A stretch of 64,000 nucleotides of DNA from Manis javanica (taxonomy: Eukaryota; Chordata; Mammalia; Pholidota; Manidae): the NCBI RefSeq assembly GCF_040802235.1, contig NC_133167.1, positions 9,912,501 through 9,976,500 of the forward strand, in the 5' to 3' direction. Under the pieces are notes generated by a model. That model made no database searches. It was not told where the DNA came from and saw nothing but the letters and a program-made list of their open reading frames with translations. Shown here piece by piece: positions 13,801 through 24,995 of the stretch (positions are counted from its first letter, which is position 1; every line of letters starts with the position of its first letter). The position numbers and the translations under genes were made by a program.

Positions 13801-14861
13801 TCCTATCACCAAACGAATAAGGTGCTGTGGTAGAAAGAGCATTGGGCCGGAGTGTTAGAAAGGCGATCATGCTTCCTACTACCAACTTCTCATCTCTCCA
13901 GTCCTCAATTTTCCATCTAAAAATGCTGCTTCTTGGGGTTGCTGACAGAATTGAATGAGATCACATGCACGAACGTACCTCCTACAGATTTTAGCTCTTA
14001 CTAAGTGTTACTTTTCTTTAAGAGTATCTGACTAAGGAGTTTGAGAGGCCTTCATGCTGGGCATCATCCCAGTTTCATGAAAGGAATGCTCTATAATGAT
14101 TTCCCCATCTTCCCACTGCCCAGCTCACAGGCCACCTGCAGGCAAAAACATTCTTTTTAAATCATGGCCAGTGGAAGCTGGCACCAAAAACCAAGCGACG
14201 AATCGAAGGGGTTTTCCCAAAATCTTTCCTTTTCTTGTCACAGTGGAAAGCCAGTGTCTCTGAACATTTATTGAAAGGGAGGGGGCCTTTCCCGACGGAG
14301 TGAGGTGACTCTGCCCTCAACTTTAGCACTTGGCATATTTGGCCCAGATGTACATATGTAGTGAGAGGTTATTTGTGGTGTGGATAAAAGGGACTGGAAG
14401 CCACACTGTACAGTCCTGTCCCCGAGTGCAGACCTGAGGAAACTTCAAATATCTCAAAAACTCTTGAGAAGTATTCCATCCAGTCTCTCACGATCAATGG
14501 ATGGCAACTGCTGTGAGGAAAAATTCCAGTTCAACTGAAAGAACTCTCTAGCAATCTGAACAGTCTAAAAAGGAAATAGACTGTCCTAGCACACAGTCTC
14601 CGTCCCTGGAAATACTCAGAAATAGCCCGGAGAGCCATTAAGTTTGGAAGAATGGTTGAATGAGATGACTTTGCAGATCTTCCATGGTACGTGAGTCCTA
14701 ACTCTGCTATATCTTAGTTTCTAGATGTCGTGCGGCTGGTCCATCAGAAGTCCTGGAAAGTGGGAGATATCTTTCACGCAGTTGTTCAGTACTGCAAAAT
14801 GCATGAGGAGCGGAAGGCTGGGACCCCGAGTCTCTTTGACTGGCTCTTGGAACTGGGCTAA
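1690..14861 (+). CDS. SPHKAP: SPHKAP, C-terminal part (last five coding exons)
   Basis: SPHKAP is an A-kinase anchoring protein, known for binding PKA type I regulatory subunits and sphingosine kinase 1, mainly in neurons and heart. Five exons join in frame: 1690-1878, 3719-3805, 5981-6033, 6120-6304 and 14718-14861. Together they encode about 218 residues ending in LLELG and a TAA stop. The acidic run ANEEDNPDDTSSFLQLSERS, the segment MDLDIYQESMPSSP, and the C-terminal block containing LLVINFDLEPECPD, LQWIAASELGIP and SWKVGDIFHAVVQYC match the conserved AKAP110-type C-terminus of the family as I remember it. All introns have GT/AG ends and all phases agree, with no frameshift. The large central exon, the N-terminus and the PKA-binding helices lie upstream of the window. 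The gene is convergent with DAW1. Confidence 0.94.
1879..3718 (+). other. SPHKAP intron, no recognised element
   Basis: This is a 1.84-kb intron. I see no recognisable repeat family, RNA gene or second coding exon in it. Short open frames here lack splice context or similarity to known proteins. Confidence 0.6.
3719..3805 (+). CDS. SPHKAP: SPHKAP coding exon, fourth from last
   Basis: The acceptor is ttttgctttgtcag and the donor is gtaagt. The 87 bases begin and end in phase 2. The exon encodes NGNSSATSSLGIMDLDIYQE followed by SMPSSPMI. The split codon AG|C (Ser) joins it to the upstream exon and AA|T (Asn) joins it to the next. Confidence 0.92.
3806..5980 (+). other. SPHKAP intron with one A/T hairpin, otherwise unassigned
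   Basis: This is a 2.2-kb intron. The only structure I can point to is the T-rich/A-rich inverted repeat at about 4678-4717. The remainder is unassigned non-coding sequence. Confidence 0.55.
5981..6033 (+). CDS. SPHKAP: SPHKAP coding exon, third from last
   Basis: This is a 53-bp microexon-like exon with acceptor ttctcccaaag and donor gtaagc. It encodes ELVEEKEILKGQSENIE, a charged linker before the conserved C-terminal block. The final G joins AA of the next exon to make Glu. Confidence 0.9.
6120..6304 (+). CDS. SPHKAP: SPHKAP coding exon, second from last
   Basis: The acceptor is tctgtgtacag and the donor is gtatcg. The exon begins in the variable linker (RAPGVPAGAASCQG) and enters the conserved region at LLVINFDLEPECPD. 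It continues through LRATLQWIAASELGIPAIYF and KKSQESRIEK, and ends in phase 0. Only 86 bp of intron separate it from the previous exon. Confidence 0.94.
6980..7525 (-). mobile_element. LTR-type repeat, antisense (ERVL/MaLR class, probable)
   Basis: It opens with tctataacaaaccaccacac and agcttaaaacaccacc, continues through gtggttgtaggactgaggtc and tttccttgctggctgtcagcc, and ends near aggatcctgcccatcactgtc. This is the typical reverse-orientation order of an old mammalian LTR repeat. The exact family cannot be fixed by eye. Confidence 0.45.
7545..7735 (-). repeat. MIR SINE, antisense
   Basis: The order tttcaacaaccctataagaag, gatattattttcccttttt, aatcaggactcagatagctt, gtcctggaacccag is the reverse complement of the MIR core and tail. 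It is diverged, as expected for this ancient SINE. Confidence 0.65.
9450..9610 (+). repeat. Ancient mammalian repeat (MIR/L2/L3 type)
   Basis: The phrase aatgccaggcactgttctag, gctctggagaaacagggaac, then cttggagttcacattctagt is the widespread 'gtgccaggcactg...ttacattctag' repeat. The family assignment is tentative. Confidence 0.45.
9728..9882. mobile_element. hAT-Charlie-type MER fossil (MER5-like)
   Basis: The order gggacacttatttatgattcc, cctgggtcctctcttggcc, then gaagtgctctgatgagcg and taaagcttgagacccc matches the same short DNA-transposon class as at 1272-1437. It is decayed. Confidence 0.45.
10500..10833 (-). mobile_element. MaLR LTR (MLT1/MST type), antisense
   Basis: Read as reverse complement, this follows a MaLR LTR. 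The window shows gtggcttaaacagacattt, tctctcacagtctggaagc, agctcctggtgaggggcct, gggtcctcacacggtcgag and acctcatctactcacctac. It ends near caacattcagtctgtaataa. The order and spacing are right, and the element is much diverged. Confidence 0.65.
10885..11065. mobile_element. hAT-Charlie-type MER fossil
   Basis: gttcttaaactgagtgtgtc, agaatcacctggggaggttg and aatgaaatcagaatctcctc near the start mark this class. It ends with ccagggtgcaacccagactg. About 180 bp, diverged. Confidence 0.5.
13812..14012 (+). repeat. MIR SINE, sense
   Basis: gctgtggtagaaagagcatt, cagtcctcaattttccatct, then ggttgctgacagaattgaatg and agatcacatgcac follow MIR order from the tRNA-like head to the core. Confidence 0.6.
14718..14861 (+). 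CDS. SPHKAP: SPHKAP last coding exon with stop
   Basis: The acceptor is ctatatcttag, then TTT CTA GAT. The exon encodes FLDVVRLVHQKSWKVGDIFH, AVVQYCKMHEERKAG and TPSLFDWLLELG, then TAA at 14859-14861. This is the end of the AKAP110-type domain shared by the SPHKAP/AKAP11/AKAP3/AKAP4 group (known). An 8.4-kb intron precedes it. Confidence 0.95.
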   Translation, partial: FLDVVRLVHQKSWKVGDIFHAVVQYCKMHEERKAGTPSLFDWLLELG

Positions 14862-16600
14862 GGCGGCAGCAGCCTGCCGGAGTACTCCTTCCCCCCATTC
14901 CAGCTTAGATGACAGTAGTTTGCTCTAAATGCTCTAAACTTTCTCAAAACATCCCATCACATTTAGCAGTGCTATAAAAAAAATCTGCTGTTCAAGGCTA
15001 CTGCACATGGAATAAATCTGAGGAAAAGTACAGTAGAGGTCTGTACAGATCAATACAACCTGTGGGTGAGTTCAGAAGAGCTTGTGCTGAAATGGCTGGA
15101 AACACAGACATTTTAAAGAGGCCCAAATTAAAAGCATATAGCTATGCCCAAACTACCAGAAAATTTATACTTGCATATTTTTAGTAATAAAATACATAAT
15201 GTCTCCAATTATGTGAATCAACTGGAAAAAAAAGTCACTGGTCAAAACTGTGTAAACTATGCTATAGTGTTTATTTTACATTTTTGAGCAGATTAAGGGG
15301 CTGTTAGCCCAGGTAAATACTTAAGATACAAGTGAGAAATTTTCAGATATAAAACATTTCTACCTTCAAACCAGTATCAATGGATATTAATGGAAATACA
15401 GGTATATTTATCAATGTTCTTTACTGAGGGGATTTCATTTATTCACTGCAACCCACTGAGAAATAGTTTTCATCGCCCCAACAGTATCTGGGTTCCTAGC
15501 TAACCAGAAAACTCTTGGTATTCAGCTGGGAGAGCAAAAGATTGAAGATTGTCTTGTTTCCATCTCTGTATTGCTTAGGTAACATAATTACAGAATTCTT
15601 GTCCTAAGGGAAAGCTTTCTTTAAAAAAAAAAAAAAAGTCTTTTGAGAGAAAGTCTCCTTGTGTATTAAATTATATAAAATACGAACTTTCATTTTATTT
15701 TTATTGTAAATTATGAAGAGATTGTTATCTTAAATAATATATTGAGTCAGCTTAGAGGTTCATAAAATATGAAGAGATTGTTGTCTTCAAGCATATATTG
15801 ACACTTGCACTCAGTCAAGTTTAATTATAAATGTGTTTGTACCCACACAGCAAGCCCACTACTCGGATGACATTTATAATGACAGGTGCAGCATTCGACG
15901 TAACTGGTGAGGATCATACGCTCTTCTTGATTCAAAGATATTGGCATTTCATTGGGGAAAAATAAAACCTTATCACATTTAAGTATTTTAGTAACAGACT
16001 TATTCTTTTGAAAAATAAAAGTAACTTCTCCTTAAAAAGTCTTCTTTCTATTCAACTAAACGAACTAAACCAGCTTTTATTTTCTTAATCAAAGAAGGTG
16101 TTTATCAAAGATTTCCTGAAGTACTATGCTTTTACACTATTTTTAAAGATTGTGACATCATTTTAAATGTGTACAAGGCCCTACACCATCAGTACTGGCT
16201 TAAGTGCCATCCACATCTTGAAATGTTGAGAAAGCTTCCTTGTAAACCATACATCCCTCCCCACCACCCATCCCAGGAGTCCCTCCCTGCACTCACTAGG
16301 TATTTATTACATAAATGGTCCAATTTAGGCTATGTTTGATTGGACAGATTAACTAAATGTCAAATATGAAAATTTATCCGTCATCTCAAAACTGCAAATT
16401 CTTTGTGCTACTGAATGGAAAAGAATATATTTATTTTTTAAGCAATGCCAGAATATTGTGTGTAGACTTCTGTTGTGCGTGAATGAATGTTTACTTATCC
16501 TACAAAGCACAAATACTGGATTGTAACCCTGTGATGAAGTTAGATATGTTGTACCTAACATTGCAAACTAATCAATAAACTTTTGTTGCCAAATGTTGAT
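14862..16600 (+). other. SPHKAP: SPHKAP 3' UTR (inferred end)
   Basis: This is A/T-rich sequence between the SPHKAP stop and the AATAAA at 16574-16579. The length of about 1.7 kb suits a long neuronal 3' UTR. Earlier AATAAA-like hexamers near 15011 and 15189 could give shorter isoforms. It contains an A15 run near 15622 and an imperfect direct repeat at 15712-15804. The exact cleavage site is inferred. Confidence 0.6.
16574..16579 (+). promoter_or_regulatory. Poly(A) signal of SPHKAP (candidate)
   Basis: A canonical AATAAA is followed within 30 bp by a T/G-containing stretch (cttttgttgcc, gttgatcatc), suitable as a downstream element. It is the last such signal before the sequence turns into a DNA-transposon fossil at 16.77 kb. 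Confidence 0.6.
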
Positions 16601-16766
16601 CATCTTTTCTCCAAGATCTTTACGCACCTCATAGAAATAATAGACACAGTGTGATTGGATAAAGGTAAATTATCCCTTAAACAGATTTTGCTGCCTCACT
16701 TTCAATTTTTGAATAAGCAAATGTTCTCTGAATGAACGTGTGAGGGTCAGTAACATTCATGTAAAT

Positions 16767-16983
16767 CAGAGTTTGTGAACCTTGGCGCCATTGACATTTG
16801 GGGCCGGCGTTTGCTTCAGGGGGTCATTCTGAGCTTTGCGGCATGTTCAGCAGCACTTCTGCCTCTCACCCACCAGATGCCAGTAACCACTTCCTCCCAG
16901 TGATGACAACCAAAAATGTCTCCCAAATTTGCCAAATGTCACCTGGGAGACAAAAATCACACCGGTTGGGGGCCCCCCAGCAT
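16767..16983 (-). mobile_element. MER5A-like hAT DNA transposon remnant
   Basis: In reverse orientation it shows the order expected for MER5A: ccattgacatttggggccgg, gttcagcagcacttctgcct, ccaccagatgccagtaacca, gatgacaaccaaaaatgtct and ttgccaaatgtcacctggga. This non-autonomous element lies just downstream of the SPHKAP 3' end. Confidence 0.8.
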
Positions 16984-17744
16984 AAATAATGCACTGAAGG
17001 AGCACAGCCTGAAGCTCTAGGAAGTATTAGGTAGAGAAGGAAGATCCTGTGGCCTCCAGGGAGTCCCAGCAGGAAGCTGCAAACCCCACAATCTCCCCTC
17101 CCCTGCAATGCACCCGCCCATATGCTGTGGCCCTTACAGCAAGTCCGGGGGGTAAAGGAGAAAGAGGCACAGAACAAAGAAGAAGCCTACAAGCTTGGAG
17201 ACAAACCAACCTAGTTCAAGTAAACCAGTGGCAAACTGATGAGGCTCAGAGGTCAGTGGAGCAGTGCTCTTTGAATGCAGGAAGTAAATGATGAGAATTT
17301 ATGCAAATAAGGCAATCAGGCTCCTGAGCAATTTATTTCATTCATTAATAAGAAGGCATGACTGTGCTGACATAAAGAATTCCCCAGTCAGCCAGTAGGC
17401 ACTATCAAAAAAATAAACAAGGAACATGGGTAAGGACTCTATCTGGAAGGATAATACACAAGGAGGAGGCTGCTTTAACGGGAAGGAGGCCGAGGCCAAT
17501 AGCGAGAATGCTCCCCCCGGAAGGTCTGCAAGGTCTCCAGGGCAAGGCAAAGAGTTTCTTTTATGAAAAGGAGTAAACAAGACTAGAAAATGTCCAGAGT
17601 GGGATGGACAATGAGCCAGCAGAGGTGGCGACAGTAGATGAGAAACGGTTTATCCTGAGCTCACCCTGTTTTCTGGAGGGGCTCCTTAAGTGGGGGCTGT
17701 ATGCAGGATAGGGCTGGAAATCAAAGGCCTGGACAAAGGACAGA

Positions 17745-18066
17745 AGCCTAACTAAAATTTGATTAACAAGTATTTCCAGAAATAGACTCATAAACACAGA
17801 GGACTCACTGGTGGTTGCCATAGCAGAGAGGGTGGGGGAATGGGCAAAATAGGTGAAAGGGATAAAGAGGGACAAACTTCCAATTATAAAATAAATAAGT
17901 CACAGGGACAAAAAGTACAGCACAGGGAATATAGTCATTAATACTGTAATATCTTTGGTGATGATAACTACATTCACGGTGAGCATTTTGTAATGTACGA
18001 CTATGTTGTACACCTGAAACTAATATAATATTGTATATCAACTATACTTCAATTAAAAAAATTTTG
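17745..18066 (+). mobile_element. L1 3' end, sense
   Basis: agactcataaacacagagga and ctggtggttgccatagcaga lead into a 3' UTR with gttgtacacctgaaactaat, aatattgtatatcaactata, cttcaattaaaaaaa. This is the common 3' terminus of boreoeutherian L1s outside primates. Confidence 0.8.
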
Positions 18067-18429
18067 CAAACAAAAAAAATTAACCTAGCATGGGGAGGAT
18101 ATAATTTTAGAAGGGGAAAATTTTTAGACAAACGATGTAAAGATATAAAGGCTTAATAATTTCTGCCATTTATTGAACATTTAAAAAAAAGCATTTCACT
18201 CCAGTTATCAGTGAGTACAAGCAATTCAGGTAATCATTTAGGAGATAAAGCATGGGAATTTGGAGGGTCGTTGTCAGAGGTAAACAATGGGGGCATCCAC
18301 AAGGCCAAGGCTCGGAGCTTAGCAGCCAGGAGCCAGCCAAAGGGAGGACCTGAAGAAATATGAAGGGTTTGAGCAACGTAGGCCTCCTAAGTTAACCTCT
18401 CCAGTACAAGTACTTATTGCCATCTGTCT

Positions 18430-18560
18430 TCTAGCATAAGTTGAATACATGTGTTTCCATTGATGATCATAAAGTCCTTGAAGATGGAGCTATTTTTACT
18501 CATCTTTGGATTCTGCCATCGAATGTCTTGTCCACAGTAGTTCTTGAATGAAACTGGGAA
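18430..18560 (+). repeat. L2 LINE 3' end
   Basis: ataaagtccttgaagatgga, tttactcatctttggattct and ttgtccacagtagttcttga follow L2 3'-end order (gaggacagggac..., tatccccagtgc..., gttgaatgaa). It is highly diverged. Confidence 0.45.
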
Positions 18561-19728
18561 AGCTTATACTAGGCCTTGGACAACTGAAGCTTTTGTCACA
18601 TCTAATGATATTCAGTCCTTAGCTCTCAGAACACACATTTACTCTCACTTTCTTCTTAGCTTACTAGAGACGGCCACCTGGTATATTTAGCTTCTCAAGA
18701 TTTTTTATGAAATTACTTTTGGATTCATGGGAGTGAAACTGTCTATAAATACCTGCCTTTTATTTTAGTTGCATAAACATGTTTGGCTACAGAACTGAGA
18801 ATGTTTTCATGCTTTTGGGATGAATTTAAGTCATACTCAGGATATTATCAACAGGGCTTGGAGGCCAGTTGCATGCAGGCAAGTTTGAATGCCATGGACA
18901 GGGGAGAAAATATCTGAGCTTCCCTTCTTATCAGCAAAAACTGTGCCCAAACAAAATGCTAATCCACTGTTATAGCTGCAAATCCTTAGACATCTAAAAT
19001 TTTATTTCCTGAAAAAGGCCCCCATTAGAGCCCCATCGCCAACTTTACATACTTCTTTTCAGTTTCCACACTTCTTCTGTTTCTCCCTGTTCTGTTCTTC
19101 ATTAAATACTTACCAACAGTTATTTATTTGCCTTTGGAAGATTCTCTCTTCTTCGTTGAACTCTGTCCCATTCTACTTTAGTCTCTGCTCTGCCTATTTA
19201 TGGCTCAGGATGCTGCAGGGGCTCAATTCTACCATGACACTCTATGCACCCCAAAACCCAAGTGCAAAGATGGTTTCAGGGCCAACTGTGCTGCCCTGGG
19301 GCTGAGCACCTGGTCCAACTCTTCACACACACAAAACACACCCTTCTTATATCACATTACAAACAACAGCATAGGGCACAGCCAGATAGGAGCAGGAGTT
19401 TCTCTTCTTACAGAACAAAATGAATGAATTGCCATTTGTTGAGACCGAATGAAGGTGGCAGAAAGCAGAGAAGCCTCTGGTTGTGGGAGCACAGGATTCT
19501 CCTCCATGACCACGTGTGCCATTTCTGAAATTACTCTTTGCTTTTCCAAGCAACTGGATGATAATTTTGAACATGACAACAGTTTAGCTAGTGATAAAGG
19601 CAGTAGGTTACCTATTGACCTTTTATGAAATCCATCGAAATGTCTAGGAAAGTCTCACTAAATTAGATCAGTTATCACCTTCTGTTTCATTTTCGGCATT
19701 AAGATCTTCTTTTAAAATTAAGTGCAGG

Positions 19729-19795
19729 GAATTAAATCACTATGTTGTATACTTGAAATCAATAAAATATTGTTTATCAATTAAAAATAAAAGAG
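19729..19795 (+). mobile_element. Short L1 3' end
   Basis: cactatgttgtatacttgaa, atcaataaaatattgtttat, caattaaaaataaaag is a 5'-truncated copy of the same L1 terminus seen at 17745-18066. The fragment is only about 65 bp. Confidence 0.65.
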
Positions 19796-21987
19796 TGCAC
19801 TGGAAGGAAATATTTCAGGGAAGCTAATTCCCCTTCTTGCCAAAAATAGGTGACCAGATCAATTACTTAAAACAAAAAACTTTAATTCATTATAAATGAA
19901 TTCATGTTGAAAAAGCAAGTTCAAGGAATGAGTTCTGTATGTGTATGTTGGGTTATTTAATAGAAAAATTTTGATAGTCCTTATATATATCTTTACTAGA
20001 AATAGAAGAATAATTTTATTTAAATTCTAACATGAGTCATTAGATACAGGAAATAATTTCCTGACAAATATTAAATACATTGGGAATAATTTCTTCATCA
20101 AGGTTGTGAAACAGTTTTCCCTAAAATTTAGCATTTTCTATAACATTACATAGAAAAAAAAAACCCAGAATGGAAAGAAATGTAAATGCTCAGAGATCAT
20201 TTAAGGATTGCAATCATTTTTTGTCATATTCCATTGGAAATAAATTTGACATCTATGGTCCCTCTTACATATTTATAAGTTTTTATCTAAAATTTTTCAC
20301 TACAAGTTTATCTGTTTTCCAGGGATGTCATTTTTGGCATATTGTAAATGTTGACGTTACAATAATGTCAACATTTAAGTGCAAGTATATAGCAGGAAAC
20401 ACAGTAACATAGTGTCCCAGCTCCACATTCCCTCCAGTATATAACTAAATAAAGTATGCTGGTAATATGCCACACGAGATCACTTCCAACCAGAACATTC
20501 CACAAATTGCCGTTTGGCAGAAAGAAGGCTACAAGCGGTATCAATATGAAGAACAAATGGGATTTGCTATGGAATTTGTATGGAATTCCGTGTGTCAGGA
20601 AAATAAAAATTAGAAGAGACTTCCTTTTAAACGTCAAGCAGCAATTTGTTTCTTTGTTTCCTGAGTGCTTGGGGCAAGATGCACAGAAATCAAATTTTGA
20701 ACAACTCTGGTTTAAGAGGTGAGGAATGTTTGAAAGGATTCAGAGAGACCAAGAAAAATGAAATTCTAATTCTTAACATTTTTGTGGTATAGGCTCTTTT
20801 GAAAATCTGAGGAAAATTGCACATATCCAAAATTCTGGGATTACCTGCACAGCTTCATGGGGATTATTATACATGTGCCACTTTCATAATCCTAATCTAG
20901 ACTCTACCACTCCAAAAAGTAGCAGGCGTATTCTTTGCTATCACCTTCTAGACCCTCCCTGCAGTGCCTAATCTACCTTGGTACCCAATCGATCCTCAAT
21001 ACACATGTTTTTAAAGAAATCCCACTCTCTCAGAACTTCTGTATCTATGAGGAAAGCATGCCAAACGGTCAGACTCTAACCAGAAAGAAGCCAGAGTTTC
21101 CAAGGTCCTCTTTGGGAAATTTGAAAGTTTTGGAAGCCATCAAAAATTGTCACTTGGAATGGCCCTGACCACTTACTTACTCAGTAGTCAACATAAACAC
21201 GTGATTTGGGGTACTAAGGAGGCATTGACAAGTCAGCTGTTGTCTGCACTTCAGCAGCTGAGAGGCTGAGCTGCTTTGTTACCGTCGCAATGTTGGCAAA
21301 TGCCTCCAAGGGGCGGTGGTGAGAAGAGGGTCACATTTAACACCTCCAAAGAGCAGAAGTGCATGGTGAGCTAACACATCCCTATTTTACGGGCGGTTTG
21401 CCCCTCTCACCTCCATGTCTCTTGGGCTCTGTGTTTTTCCACCCTCAGCTAAGATCCCAAAGCACTCCCCAGGGTGTTTTCTGATCAGTCTCCAGCTCCT
21501 GTTGTCCCACATTCTGCATTCACTTGCCCTGTATGAGCACATGGGGTGGAGACACAGGAGCGCACGCCCTCCTGGGGCATGGAATCTCATCTTCAGAATG
21601 TCAAGGGCAGTATTGTCATCATCAGAGCTCCCCTGATGAATAAATAACATTTAAAAATAAATGAATTTGTTCCTGGAAGGAAAGTCATTTTCCCAACTCA
21701 GCATGGATGTTTTGGCAAGTCCTTGAGCTGGAAGATACTGACATCTGCTAACGAGCATTGGACCACACAGAGTCAACTGAAGGTTCTGGAAAGAGAGGGC
21801 AGCCTTAGCAAGGAGCTCCTGGTGTCAATTAGCCAACATTTTACTGATGATTTCTCCCTCTGTGCCCCCTGTTCAGGTCTGTATAATTCATCTCAGTGGA
21901 AAAAAATTACAGACCAAATTTTGCAGGTAAGGAAATTAAGATTCAGAGGTGTGAGGGGACTTAATCAAGGAAAAATAAGAAAATAAC

Positions 21988-22190
21988 AGCAGCTCTTGTT
22001 GAGTACTTGCTCTGTTTGCCAGATACTATTTTAAGTGCTCTTATTTGTACTAACCTACTTCACCTCCACAGCCCTATGAAGTAGGTATTATTATTATCTT
22101 TTCATTATTGAAGATTCTGGGACATGATGAGAGTAAGTAGTTTGCTTAGGGTCACAGAATTAGAAACAGAAAGAGCAGGATTCATTTTTA
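21988..22190 (-). repeat. MIR SINE, antisense
   Basis: gttgagtacttgctctgttt, cacagccctatgaagtaggt, attattattatcttttcatt and agtttgcttagggtcacaga give the antisense MIR order. Confidence 0.65.
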
Positions 22191-22688
22191 ATTGGCATAA
22201 ATCTGAGACATGTGAAGTGGGAGAGGTTAAAGGAGAGACAATACAGAGAGAAAAGCAGCCGAGTGACAAACCACAAATCATCCCGAATGGGTTTGATCAT
22301 GTTTCCCAGCTACCAATGCGCTCCCAAAATAAGGAGAGAGAAATGAACAAAGCTGTGTGCTGCTGTTTGACACTGACAGCAATTAAGGCTGGTAAAGTAG
22401 AGTTGATGACTGTTTGTTTGGTTGGGTTAACTGTGTGAGAGTTACCCCTGTGCAAGGAGACTCTACGAGATCCTTCACACGAGCTGCCTCCACGTAAATA
22501 CTTGATTTAACTGCAAAGTGTGAAGATGTCCACCATCTGGATAACACCAGGTTATAAGATGTTTTCCAAAACAATAAAATCCCAATAGAATTTTCTTCTT
22601 AAGTCAGCAAAAAAAAAAAAAAAATGTGTTTGGCTTCTCTCATTTTTTTAAAAGCATTCAAAAAAGTTATATTTAACTTTTGAAAGTG

Positions 22689-22722
22689 TTATATTAAACA
22701 TTCTCAACAATGTTTAATATAA
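22689..22722. repeat. Perfect 14-bp inverted repeat, 6-nt loop
   Basis: ttatattaaacatt, loop ctcaac, aatgtttaatataa. The two arms are exact reverse complements. No matching transposon family is recognised. Confidence 0.75.
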
Positions 22723-24829
22723 TGCCAAATGGTCAGATTCTAACCATTCATCTGTTCAAAGTCAAAGTTAAACAATGAACTAAAGAACAAGTCAATGGAA
22801 TGCAGAGGAAGTGTGTGTCAGCCAAGTTTTCACACGGGAAGAATGACCGTCTCAGACTCTCTGGGAGATGAATTTTAAATTCTGTTTTTAAAGCTTGACT
22901 CTGGGAGGCTGCAAGAAAGAAGAAAAAGATTAAAAGGAGGTATTTTCAAAGTAACAAATGCCACAGTTGACTCATTATGGGCCTAGGAGTTAGAGAAACC
23001 TTCTCGTAATAGGGAAAAGGGTCAGGATGATGAACTGCCCACAACACAAGGCCCGTTGGTCACCATTTAGATGCTGGAAGTGACACCTGTCCTTCCCCTA
23101 TCTGGACATGAGTGACTCCCACTCACTGTGAGGGATGGAGGAGATCTTTGGCATGGAGCAGCCCAAAGGAAATTGGCCAGGACTGCGTAGGGCCACGTGG
23201 GTCATTGCCAGGATGGCAGCAGATGATTATCACATATGGTGCCCCATCTAGCGCAGAGTTTTGGTGGCCTAGGCAGCATTATCCCTATCCCTTCCCCCTC
23301 CCCTCTTTACCTGACTTTGTATGGGAATCCACCTTGCTCCACATAACCCATGTACTGCAGGAGAAGCTCATTCCATCCCAGGGCCCAGGATGAATGGAGG
23401 CTGGACCAAGCACCCTGGAGCCCAGCCCTCCCTTATCAGAACCCTTAGTGGTTCAGGGGTGGACATGGGACATAAGTTGGCCCAAACCTAAAGGAAGGAA
23501 TTAAATAAGAGCTCACTCTCTGTCTTTCTCTACAACCCCTGACAAAAATTGAACAGGAAATCATTTCCCTGGCTGCTTCTGGCAGTCAACTTGCAAATGT
23601 ACATGGTTTATTAGACAATCTGGATTACTTGAAGCAAATAGAAACATGACGGTTTAAAAAAATTTTTTCAACAAGGCCCACTGTGTTTTGTTAAATTTTG
23701 TTTTGCCACCCCCTTATGAATCTAGGGCAGATGCCATAATTTCCAGTCACTCTTATTACTAAAACCTCCAGTCAGTCTCATTGAATTAACAGCCTGACTT
23801 TTTTTCTGCTAAGCACAAGCCAGGCTCTGGCTTGAGGAGCTTGAATTGGAAAGAGGGACACTGTCTGCTCTTTTTATTGCCCTTCCTTCCCTACCTTTTC
23901 TGGTTCAACCTCCCTTAGTGTTGGGCACTGGGAGGAGGGAAGGGAAACAGGGCAAATGTTTGTTTATCTGTGAGTGCAGCTGCCATCTGCTAACCACGAC
24001 TGCTTCCTTAGTTAATACACCCCCCTAGCAGCACCTTCCTTGAGGCAGGAACTCAAACATCTACTTTCCCCATAGGGTGCATGTGTGAGTGTTCGGGGAG
24101 ACCCTGTGGGTTACTTTTTAGCATTTCTCTGAAGTGGGAGACAGAACCCCAGCTCCAGCTTTACCTCTTCCTTCTGCAGCCAATGACCCACCCCCTTTCC
24201 CTGCCTTCTCTCTGCCCCTTGCTCCCATCCAAGCCTCTTGCACCTGGTTCCCAATAGCCAGTGGGCAACCTTCCTGGGTAAGGGTACCAGCAAAACCCTG
24301 AAACACAGTCACCTGCCACAGTCCCTCAGTGAACTTAGGCAAACTCACCATGCTAGACAGTGGGAATCTTATCTGCACCCGAGCTCTCCCTCTTCCCCGC
24401 CTCATCTCAGCTGGGTCCTTAAAAGCACTTAACTTGGAATTTTCTTCTCTGCTCAGATGTGTGCAAGGTAAAATGATCAAGTTTGCTGTCTCCACAGGCG
24501 GCCAATCAAAAGAGTAAGTAAGCCAGAATCTCTCTTTGGGGGTGATCTTGGTGTCCCCTCCCTTGATTTCAAGGAGAGGGAGGGAAAGATACCCTCAACA
24601 AGGAAAGGGAAAAAGGCGCAGGAGGGCGACCCACTGGTCATGAGGTTGGGAGAAAGGGTGGTGGCTAAATGGCTCAAGGGGCAGAGCTACCCTTCCCGCT
24701 TCTAGAGGTTGAATTTGGCCCGAGAAACCCTGATCACCAAGAGGGAGAGGATTTCAAAAAGCCACTGTTCCCTTCCCTCCCTTCAACACCAACTTGGAGT
24801 AATTGAAACCAAGAAAGCAGGACCAGCTA

Positions 24830-24995
24830 CGTAATTTTCAGACCTCTGTGCAAAATGACAACGCAGGGCCGCTTGTTCAAAACTTATTGAGAATTTCAAG
24901 ATGGTGACAGCAGAGCATTAAACCAAACACAAGGCCTTTCTGAGTGTGAGGGCCTGTGTGGCTGCACAGGCAGGTCCAGAATGCAGCGCACAGAG
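24830..24995 (+). repeat. Unclassified interspersed-repeat-like stretch
   Basis: Phrases such as ctctgtgcaaaatgacaacg, cttattgagaatttcaagat and acagcagagcattaaaccaa look like a widespread mammalian interspersed repeat that I recall, but I cannot name the family. It overlaps a 157-codon chance frame on the other strand. Confidence 0.3.

Larger units (their letters stand above)
6305..14717 (+). other. Last SPHKAP intron (8.4 kb)
   Basis: Apart from the LTR, MaLR, MIR and hAT fossils listed separately (6980-7735, 9450-9882, 10500-11065, 13812-14012), I see no gene or RNA in this intron. The stretches 7740-9440, 11070-13800 and 14015-14717 are unassigned. Confidence 0.6.
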
